From Selenomonadaceae bacterium (GTDB taxonomy: Bacteria > Bacillota > Negativicutes > Selenomonadales > Selenomonadaceae), in NCBI GenBank assembly GCA_017453765.1, contig JAFTEG010000285.1:1-22021 (forward strand): a DNA stretch of 22,021 nucleotides, written 5' to 3'. How positions within the stretch are numbered: the stretch's first letter is position 1; every line of letters begins with the position of its first letter. The notes beneath the pieces were generated by a model. It saw nothing but the letters and a program-made list of their open reading frames with translations. It was not told the origin of the DNA and did no database searches. Below, one piece after another: positions 15,622 to 22,021 of the stretch. The translations under genes and the position numbers were made by a program.

Positions 15622-15679
15622 TCACGTTCAAATTTTAATTTCACGTCCTAAATTTTAATTCCACGTCCAAATTTAATTT
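15622..15679. repeat. Three imperfect 19-20-bp direct repeats
   Basis: The units are tcacgttcaaattttaatt (15622-15640), tcacgtcctaaattttaatt (15641-15660) and ccacgtccaaatttaatttt (15661-15679). The spacing of about two helical turns places CACGT-C/T-C motifs on one face of the DNA, as for an operator array. They lie upstream of the TTGACA promoter candidate. Confidence 0.7.
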
Positions 15680-15715
15680 TATGACACGGCTTTAACCTGC
15701 GCGAAAAAATTTTTA

Positions 15716-15745
15716 TTGACAGAAATTTTTTTGATAATTGATAAA
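15716..15745 (+). promoter_or_regulatory. Candidate sigma-70 promoter of the EAL-domain gene
   Basis: TTGACA at 15716-15721 matches the -35 consensus exactly; GATAAA at 15740-15745 is a four-of-six -10 with an 18-bp spacer. The leader would be about 130 bases and include the 22-bp repeat pair. Confidence 0.4.
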
Positions 15746-15793
15746 ACCGCCGCACTTTGATAAACTATGTTGAAAAAAATTTTTCTTTAATAG

Positions 15794-15834
15794 TTTAGTA
15801 ATTCATTCCCGATAATTTAGTAATTCATTCTCGA
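15794..15834. repeat. Two 19-bp direct repeats, period 22
   Basis: TTTAGTAATTCATTCCCGA at 15794-15812 recurs at 15816-15834 with one difference (T for C). The copies lie in the presumed 5' leader of the EAL-domain gene, about 50 bases before its start. Confidence 0.75.
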
Positions 15835-15883
15835 CTTTAAGCGAGAAAATTTAAAGCCGAAATTTAATGGCGAGGTGCAGTTA

Positions 15884-18841
15884 ATGGCAAGAAGTTTAAA
15901 CATTTTTCTTATCACTTTGACAATCATTTTTTTAACGTTTTCCGTGCAATGTGAAGCAGAACCGTCAAATACGGGCGACACTGCGGCGGAAGATAAAAAA
16001 CAAAATGAAGTGACTGCCTCTGAATCCATTTCGCAAGGCGAATTGGAAACTTTCAAAGTCGGCTACATAAAACATACCGGTTTTCTTTTTGAAGATTTGC
16101 CCGGTCACAAAACAGGTTACGGCTTTGAGTACATGGAATTTCTTTCAAACTACGTTCACTGCAATTTTGAATACGTCGAGGCAAAAGATTGGGACGACCT
16201 CGTTTCTAAACTGCAAAAAGGTGAGGTTGACATAATTCCCGATATGCCGGGCGATTATAAAAAAGTTCAAAACGTCATTCGTACGGAACACGTTGTCGGA
16301 CGCTACCCAATGGAACTTGTCACGAAAGGCGTCAAGCCGCATATGAAGTTAGGTACCGTGCCTTTTTTACATTCCACGCCGACACTTCCGAAAGTTGCAC
16401 AAGCTGAAGGCTTTACCTACGAAACTGTTTCATACCCGAATTTAAGCGCCTTGCATAAAGCTTTTCACGACGAAGACATTGACGGCTACGTTGATGCAAT
16501 GGTTGACCCGCGCCGCACGCAAAATGTCTTGGCAATGTTTGACCGGCAGAGTTACCGCCTTTTAATTCGTGCGGACAGAAAAGAATTTTATAACCGCGTC
16601 AATCTTGCAATGGAAAATCTTTTACTCTACCAGCCGAACATTCGCGACAGATTGAACGCCACGTACTTTGTTGCAGGCGGTTTTCCCTTGACGTTAAGCC
16701 GCAGTGAAGAAGAATACCTTAAGCAGAAGAAAAAGCTTAAAACCGCCGTCTTCTCAAGCTACCAGCCCTACGCCTACCGCGATGAAAATGATAATCTTGT
16801 CGGCGTCATTCCCAGCATTGTAAAAAGAATTTCCGAAGATTTAGGCGTTGAAGTTGAAATTGTCGAGACGAAGGATTTTTATGAAGCGGGTAAGCTGATT
16901 GAAAAGGGCGAGATTGATTTTATAGCCGATGTTGTCTGCGATTACAGCTGGGCTGAAAGTTTGAATATGAAACCTACAAAGCCGTACCTTAGCATTGACT
17001 ACGTGCCTGTTACGCGAATGAATTACAACATTGACCCTTCCACGCCGATGACTATTGCCTGCGTGAAAGATATTTTTTACACGACGCATTTCATTGAGCC
17101 ACACTTCCCCGAAAGTCAACGCGTCTATGTTTCGTCACTTATTGACGCGTTGCAGGCGGTTAATGACGGCTTGGCGGATGTCACCTACGTGCAACGAAAC
17201 GCCGTGCATTCGCTGATTGAAGAAGCGGAAACTTACACGTTGGAAGTTAAATCCGCGTCGGTTTATGCCGAGCCCGTGAGTTTAGGCGTCTATGTAAATT
17301 CAGATGAACACCTTTGGCAAATTTTGGACAAAGAAATTGGGCATATGCGTCCCGATTGGATACGCGACTTAGTCAACACGAATCAGAAAACCATAACGCA
17401 CTTTTCATTGAAATGGGCGCTTTACCACCACCCGATACGCTCAATCGGCATTTTCGCATTATTCGGCGCGTTGGTATGGGCATTTTTAATTTATCGCGGG
17501 CGTATGCGTCAACAGCGCCTTGAACTCGTCGAACATATGGCGTACACGGATTTACGCTACGAACTTCCCAACGTCCCTTGGCTTGAACGCGAAGTACCGG
17601 TAGTGATTGAAAGTCTTGAACAGAATATGAAAACTTTCTTCGTAGTCTTTTCAATGGCGTCAAGCGCGGCGGTTACCGCGACGCAGGGACATAGACTCGT
17701 TGACAAGCAGTTTAAAACTTTGGCGCAAAATTTAAATCACGCCGACCCCGTGCTTTTAGTGGCGGCGGGTATTGACGTTGACCACTTGATTTGTTTCTGC
17801 AAGGCGGAAAATTTGGAGAAGATTACCGAATGGGTTCACGGCATTATTGAAAGCAACAGCTACATGGAGACGGCGGCTGAAAGTACAAAAATCGTTTTGC
17901 ACACCCGCGCAGGCATCGCGCCTTACGAAAAATCTTTTTCCGTGCAACAGGCAGTTGACCGCGCACTGGTTGCCTGTCACCAACCCAACGGCGACGTCAT
18001 TAAAGTTTTTGATGAAAAGTTGCAAGATCAGCTGACGACCAATCATAATATCGAAGGGCGTATGGAGCAGGCGCTTAGCGACGGCGAATTTAAAGCGTGG
18101 TACCAGCCTAAGTACGACATAAGGACGCGTGAAATTATCGGCGCGGAAGCTCTTGTGCGTTGGATTAGTCCGGAATTGGGATTTATGCCGCCGGGCAAAT
18201 TCATTCCGCTCTTTGAACGCAACGGCTTTGTCATTCAAGTTGACTATTATCTTTTGGAGCAGACTTGTAAATTACAGCGTCAACGCCTAGACGAAGGCAA
18301 AGAGGTTGTCCCGATTTCCGTCAATCAATCCCGCCTGCATATGACGGAAGAAGGTTACCTGCAAAAAATGCAGATGATTGTTGACACGTACAAATTGCCC
18401 GCCGGTTTAATTGAATTGGAAGTCACCGAAACTATGTTCGGCGATTTCGACGCGAAGGCGGGACAGCAAAACGCTGAATATATCATTCGCGAACTTCATA
18501 AAATGGGATTCAGTGTTTCGGTTGACGATTTCGGCTCCGGCTATTCGTCATTTATGATGCTCGGTTCACTGCCTATGGACGTTATGAAAATTGACAGATC
18601 GCTTTTAACCGGCGCCGATAAATCCCCGCGTATGCGTGACATTTTAAGAAACGTTATAAATCTCGGTCACGCGCTTGAGATGAAAGTTTTGTGCGAAGGC
18701 ATTGAAACGAAGGAGCAGGAAGACCTTTTGCTTGAATTAGGCTGTTACTACGGGCAGGGATTTTTGAACGCCAAACCTATGCCGGTAGGTGACTTCATAG
18801 AATTTTTTGAAAGACGTAACGCAGAAATTAGAGAGAATTAA
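15884..18841 (+). CDS. Membrane c-di-GMP phosphodiesterase with two solute-binding domains, degenerate GGDEF and EAL
   Basis: This 985-residue protein starts with a signal-like hydrophobic segment (5-22). Two SBP_bac_3-type (periplasmic-binding type II) domains follow at about 57-270 and 285-500, then a membrane helix at about 520-537. A GGDEF-like domain (about 550-710) has lost its motif; LLVAAGIDVDHLICF stands where GGDEF would be. A C-terminal EAL domain (725-985) appears active: EAL with E755, N814, E846, DD at 881-882 in DDFGSGYSS, K902, E938 in EGIET and Q958 are all present. It should hydrolyse c-di-GMP in response to extracytoplasmic ligands such as amino acids. The ATG at 15884 is preferred over GTG 15875 because GAGGT (15872-15876) is spaced seven bases from it. 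The kinase gene follows on the same strand after a heptamer repeat. Confidence 0.9.
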   Translation: MARSLNIFLITLTIIFLTFSVQCEAEPSNTGDTAAEDKKQNEVTASESISQGELETFKVGYIKHTGFLFEDLPGHKTGYGFEYMEFLSNYVHCNFEYVEAKDWDDLVSKLQKGEVDIIPDMPGDYKKVQNVIRTEHVVGRYPMELVTKGVKPHMKLGTVPFLHSTPTLPKVAQAEGFTYETVSYPNLSALHKAFHDEDIDGYVDAMVDPRRTQNVLAMFDRQSYRLLIRADRKEFYNRVNLAMENLLLYQPNIRDRLNATYFVAGGFPLTLSRSEEEYLKQKKKLKTAVFSSYQPYAYRDENDNLVGVIPSIVKRISEDLGVEVEIVETKDFYEAGKLIEKGEIDFIADVVCDYSWAESLNMKPTKPYLSIDYVPVTRMNYNIDPSTPMTIACVKDIFYTTHFIEPHFPESQRVYVSSLIDALQAVNDGLADVTYVQRNAVHSLIEEAETYTLEVKSASVYAEPVSLGVYVNSDEHLWQILDKEIGHMRPDWIRDLVNTNQKTITHFSLKWALYHHPIRSIGIFALFGALVWAFLIYRGRMRQQRLELVEHMAYTDLRYELPNVPWLEREVPVVIESLEQNMKTFFVVFSMASSAAVTATQGHRLVDKQFKTLAQNLNHADPVLLVAAGIDVDHLICFCKAENLEKITEWVHGIIESNSYMETAAESTKIVLHTRAGIAPYEKSFSVQQAVDRALVACHQPNGDVIKVFDEKLQDQLTTNHNIEGRMEQALSDGEFKAWYQPKYDIRTREIIGAEALVRWISPELGFMPPGKFIPLFERNGFVIQVDYYLLEQTCKLQRQRLDEGKEVVPISVNQSRLHMTEEGYLQKMQMIVDTYKLPAGLIELEVTETMFGDFDAKAGQQNAEYIIRELHKMGFSVSVDDFGSGYSSFMMLGSLPMDVMKIDRSLLTGADKSPRMRDILRNVINLGHALEMKVLCEGIETKEQEDLLLELGCYYGQGFLNAKPMPVGDFIEFFERRNAEIREN

Positions 18842-18911
18842 GGATGAAGGATTAAGGATTAAGGATGAAATTCTAACCCCTAGCCCCTAGCCCCTAATCC
18901 CTATTCCCTAA
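18842..18911. repeat. Ten consecutive heptamer units after the EAL gene
   Basis: Exactly 70 bp, beginning at the base after the stop codon, divide into ten 7-mers: GGATGAA, GGATTAA twice, GGATGAA, ATTCTAA, CCCCTAG twice, CCCCTAA, TCCCTAT and TCCCTAA. The purine-rich left half can pair partly with the pyrimidine-rich right half, with several A-C mismatches. It separates the EAL gene from the kinase ribosome site. Confidence 0.85.
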
Positions 18912-18931
18912 AAACGAAAGAGGCGAGGACA

Positions 18932-21900
18932 TTGGATACCAACTCTTCCGAAGAAAAGCATAATAAAAAGACCGTTATTGGCGCGGCGCTGGGCGTAATT
19001 GTTCTTGCCGCAGTTTTGATTTTTACCGGCATTTGGATTAGCCGCACTACTCAAATAAGCACAAATGAGGCAGTTCATTCCGTCAGCAGATACTACCTTC
19101 AGCAATTAGCCGGACGCTGTCGACACGTTGTCGAATCAAAAATGGATAACGCCGTAATTGACGTTAAGCACGCGCTTGCAACTATCGACGCGGCAAATTT
19201 ACAAAGTGTCGGAAGTTTACAGCGTTGGCTTGCAAAAATGGAAGTTATCTGCGACACGAAGGAATTAGCCTTGCTCTGCCGTAACGGTTCGCTTTACACT
19301 GCGCGGGAAGTGACGCATATTGTTCAAGTACATAACGCGCCGAAGGTTGACATTAAAGACAGTGAAATTGTAATTCCCATTCCGGTCGACGACATAGACT
19401 TTCAAGGCACGCAAATTTTCACCGCCTACACGAAACTTGATTTAAGTGAGACGATTGATGAAAAGGCTATGCCCATGTGCGCGGCGGACGATATTATTTG
19501 CAATTTCTACGCGAAGGACGGCAAGTCTTTAACGCCGTTTATGAATGATGTTTTTCCGAACAATGAAAATTTATTTGCCGCAGTGAAAAATTTACAATTC
19601 ACCGACGACGAATCCTTTTCGACATTGCAAAAGGATTTTGAAAACGGAGAAACGGGTATGACTTCATTTATTGTAGACGGCAAGGAAACACTGCTTTTCT
19701 ACGCGCCGATTAAAAATACCGATTGGATTTTAACCTGCTTTGTGCGCGAAAATAAAATAGGTGACCAAATTGCCGGTATCAGCAAAGAAATGCTGGATCG
19801 CAGTACGATTCAAATTGCGTTGACCATAATTATAATGATGATAATCTGCGCGTTTTTGATAAAGCAGGCGCGGCGTACGACTCAGCTCATGCACGAAAAA
19901 GAAATTGCCGAAATGGAAAGCCGCGTTAAGCATGAAGAAATGGAAGAAAAGTTGGCATTACAAAATAAAATTTTGGAAGAGGAAAGACGGCATCACAGAC
20001 AGGATGAAATGATTCGCGCGTTGAGTTCCGATTACCGCACGGTCTATCATTACAATTTGGACACGGACGAAGGTATTTGCTACCGCTCGACGCCGGGCAT
20101 AAGCAGTTACAATGAAGGCGACGTTATACATTCATTCAGCGAATTTATGCGCCGTTACATTGACGAATATATAACGCCGGTTGATAAAGCTGATACGGCA
20201 AAATTTATCTCCACTAAAAATTTAAAAGAGCGGCTTAAAACTGAAAATATAATCTCACATACCTTCCTTGCGACGCGTGACGGCAACAGTTACTATGCAA
20301 TGCTACGCGCGGCACGAATTGACGATTCACAGGAAATTCACGCGGTAGGTATCGGCTTTGCAAATGTCGACGAACAGACGCGCGAGGCTATGGCGAAAAA
20401 TCAGGCGTTGGCATTGGCGCTTGAACAGGCGCAACAAGCTAATATCTCCAAGACGACTTTCCTTTCAAATATGAGCCACGACATTCGTACGCCCATGAAC
20501 GCGATTATTGGCTTTACGACAATGGCGCTTAGAAATTTCGATAACCAAATTCAAGTTAGAGATTCGCTGGAAAAAGTTTTAACGTCCGGCAAACACCTTT
20601 TGGGCTTGATAAATGACATTTTGGACATGAGCCGAATTGAAAGCGGTCGCGTCGAAATTCAAGAGGAAGATTGTAACCTTTCCGAGTTGGTTCACAGTCT
20701 AATCCATATTATTCAGCCGCAGGTTACCGCGAAAGAGCAAAGTTTTCAAATTGACGCCGTGCAGATTCAAAATGAAGATGTCATGGCTGACAAGCTTAAG
20801 ATAAACCAAATTTTGATAAACCTTTTAAGCAACGCGATTAAGTACACGCAAGCTACCGGCACGATTAATTTCACCATTGTTCAGCATAAATCCGAAAAGA
20901 AAGGTTACGCCGCGTACGACTTTCACGTTAAGGATAACGGCATGGGTATGAGCGAGGAATTTTTAAAACATATCTTTGACCCGTTTGAACGCGAGGCGAC
21001 AAGTACAAAATCCGGCATTCAAGGTACCGGCTTGGGTATGACTATCACTAAGAAGATGGTTGACCTTATGGGCGGCAAAATCAGCGTCACGAGTAAGAAA
21101 GGTGAAGGCAGTGAATTTATCGTCACGCTGGAATTGAAACTCAGCGCCAACGTCCCGCAAATTCAAGTAAGCAACCTTGAAGGTTTGCACGCGCTGATTG
21201 TCGACGACGATTTTCATACCTGCGATTCACTTACCGAAATGCTTAACAAAATCGGTATGCGCAGTGAGTGGACGACTTCGCCGCGTGAAGCGATATTCCG
21301 CACGAAGAAGGCGATTAACGACAAAGACCCGTTCAACGTTTACATTGTGGATTGGCTTATGCCGGAGCTTAACGGCGTTGAAACGGTCAGACAAATTCGC
21401 CGCGTTGCAGGTGACGGCGCGCCGATTATAATTCTTACGGCGTACGACTACACGGACATTGTTGACGAGGCGAAGGCGGCAGGTGTTACTACCTTCTGTA
21501 CAAAGCCCTTGTTCCCTTCGGACTTGAAAAAGGCTTTATCCCGCGCAGTAAGTCACGTTGAAGAGGAGGAGACGACGGACGAATTGGCGGAGACCAGCTT
21601 TAAAGGCAAGCGCGTTTTGTTGGTTGAGGATCTTGAAGTTAATCGCGAAATTGCGAAAATGGTTTTGTCGGAAATGGAGTTGGAGATTGACGAGGCGCCG
21701 GACGGTGCGGACGCGGTTGAAATGTTTAAAAAGGCGCCGCCTAATTATTACGACGCGATTTTAATGGATATTCAAATGCCGCAGATGAACGGCTACGACG
21801 CTACTCGTGCTATTCGGCAACTTGACCGCGCAGATTCAAAGTCGGTTCCGATTATCGCGATGACTGCCAATGCCTTTGACGAGGATAAAAATAACGTGCT

Positions 21901-21982
21901 GGCGGCGGGTATGAATGATCATATTGCTAAGCCGCTTGATATTCCGAGTTTGCTTGCGACGCTGAAAAAGTATTTGGGCTAG
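18932..21982 (+). CDS. Membrane hybrid histidine kinase with two receiver domains
   Basis: This 1016-residue sensor has TM1 at about 13-36, an extracytoplasmic Cache-like sensor (about 40-290) and TM2 at about 293-311. A coiled coil (315-360) and a PAS-like segment (about 362-480) follow. HisKA carries the phospho-accepting His516 in SHDIRTPMNAIIGF; HATPase_c has N box NQILINLLSNAIKY, G1 DNGMGM and G2 GTGLGM. Two receiver domains carry phospho-Asp807 (VDWLMPELNG) and Asp946 (MDIQMPQMNG), each with its conserved Thr and Lys. There is no Hpt or DNA-binding domain, so phosphate must leave to a separate protein or the RECs act allosterically. The TTG start at 18932 lies eight bases after AGAGG (18919-18923). 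It is downstream of the EAL gene and may act in the same c-di-GMP circuit; this is inference from position. Heptamer repeats follow the stop. Confidence 0.92.
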   Translation: MDTNSSEEKHNKKTVIGAALGVIVLAAVLIFTGIWISRTTQISTNEAVHSVSRYYLQQLAGRCRHVVESKMDNAVIDVKHALATIDAANLQSVGSLQRWLAKMEVICDTKELALLCRNGSLYTAREVTHIVQVHNAPKVDIKDSEIVIPIPVDDIDFQGTQIFTAYTKLDLSETIDEKAMPMCAADDIICNFYAKDGKSLTPFMNDVFPNNENLFAAVKNLQFTDDESFSTLQKDFENGETGMTSFIVDGKETLLFYAPIKNTDWILTCFVRENKIGDQIAGISKEMLDRSTIQIALTIIIMMIICAFLIKQARRTTQLMHEKEIAEMESRVKHEEMEEKLALQNKILEEERRHHRQDEMIRALSSDYRTVYHYNLDTDEGICYRSTPGISSYNEGDVIHSFSEFMRRYIDEYITPVDKADTAKFISTKNLKERLKTENIISHTFLATRDGNSYYAMLRAARIDDSQEIHAVGIGFANVDEQTREAMAKNQALALALEQAQQANISKTTFLSNMSHDIRTPMNAIIGFTTMALRNFDNQIQVRDSLEKVLTSGKHLLGLINDILDMSRIESGRVEIQEEDCNLSELVHSLIHIIQPQVTAKEQSFQIDAVQIQNEDVMADKLKINQILINLLSNAIKYTQATGTINFTIVQHKSEKKGYAAYDFHVKDNGMGMSEEFLKHIFDPFEREATSTKSGIQGTGLGMTITKKMVDLMGGKISVTSKKGEGSEFIVTLELKLSANVPQIQVSNLEGLHALIVDDDFHTCDSLTEMLNKIGMRSEWTTSPREAIFRTKKAINDKDPFNVYIVDWLMPELNGVETVRQIRRVAGDGAPIIILTAYDYTDIVDEAKAAGVTTFCTKPLFPSDLKKALSRAVSHVEEEETTDELAETSFKGKRVLLVEDLEVNREIAKMVLSEMELEIDEAPDGADAVEMFKKAPPNYYDAILMDIQMPQMNGYDATRAIRQLDRADSKSVPIIAMTANAFDEDKNNVLAAGMNDHIAKPLDIPSLLATLKKYLG

Positions 21983-21989
21983 CTTTTAG

Positions 21990-22021
21990 ACTATTTACTA
22001 TTCACTACTTACTACTTACTA
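21990..22021. repeat. Heptamer tandem repeat after the kinase gene (cut by window edge)
   Basis: Seven bases after the kinase stop, 32 bp of ACTATTT/ACTATTC/ACTACTT units run to the window edge. They belong to the same sequence family as the right arm at 13759-13790. A complementary left-type arm may lie beyond the window. Confidence 0.75.

Larger units (their letters stand above)
15500..15883. other. 384-bp divergent intergenic region between the MCP and EAL genes
   Basis: This A+T-rich stretch holds three imperfect 19-20-bp repeats (15622-15679), a TTGACA-type promoter candidate facing the EAL gene (15716-15745), two 22-bp-period repeats (15794-15834) and the two ribosome sites at its ends. 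I see no coding sequence. A short minus-strand ORF (15817-16056) overlapping the EAL gene is a shadow. Confidence 0.6.

Noticed and set aside
15875..15883. GTG start at 15875 for the EAL-domain gene
   Set aside because: The GTG overlaps the ribosome site itself; ATG 15884 has correct spacing and begins a signal-like sequence.
18842..18911. Telomere-like or G-quadruplex element
   Set aside because: The CCCCTAG/CCCTAA units superficially resemble telomere repeats, but the complementary G runs sit in a 7-bp array with only about three GGGG tracts, on a chromosome segment flanked by genes.

Overview
The window is about 22 kb of an A+T-leaning bacterial chromosome. TmcAL, KtrAB, Firmicutes-style Shine-Dalgarno sites, frequent TTG starts and a solute-binding/EAL/hybrid-kinase repertoire suggest Bacillota, perhaps Negativicutes of the Selenomonas type. 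That placement is inference; no rRNA, tRNA or phylogenetic marker is present.

Layout. At 1-400 (minus) lies the start of a multi-membrane DUF6056-like protein, cut by the window edge. A divergent promoter region leads to 505-3462 (plus), a single-chain restriction-modification-specificity enzyme: PD-(D/E)XK nuclease, N6-adenine methylase and two target-recognition domains. Its stop overlaps the stop of tmcAL (3454-4671, minus). Then come a leucine-rich-repeat (LRR_5/BspA-like) protein without signal peptide (4734-5615, plus) and the potassium uptake pair ktrA/ktrB (5654-7741, minus).

From about 7770 to 11540 is an accessory stretch on the minus strand. It holds a radical SAM protein with an overlapping 60-residue ORF, a right-end remnant of an IS200/IS605-type element with an omegaRNA-like fold but no tnpB, a gene broken twice (poly-A frameshift and IS truncation), a 113-residue unknown, and a NurA-like nuclease gene followed by a fragment of a second copy. 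A second LRR paralogue (11644-12648, plus) closes this stretch, so two long, similar direct repeats bracket ktrAB and the accessory genes.

From 12671 to the end is a signalling cluster: an orphan sugar-binding lipoprotein, a methyl-accepting chemotaxis protein, a membrane c-di-GMP phosphodiesterase with two extracytoplasmic ligand-binding domains, and a hybrid histidine kinase with two receiver domains. Together they look like a set for sensing extracellular solutes and setting motility and c-di-GMP.

The most unusual features are non-coding. Three signalling genes (MCP, EAL, kinase) are followed at or within about 8 bp of their stop codons by arrays of 7-bp units, at least one arranged as a long hairpin. 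At least four other intergenic sites carry two or three tandem copies of unrelated units about 19-22 bp long. The LRR paralogues share their upstream promoter-like sequence as well as their coding sequence, and the R-M gene has a similar extended -10 element.
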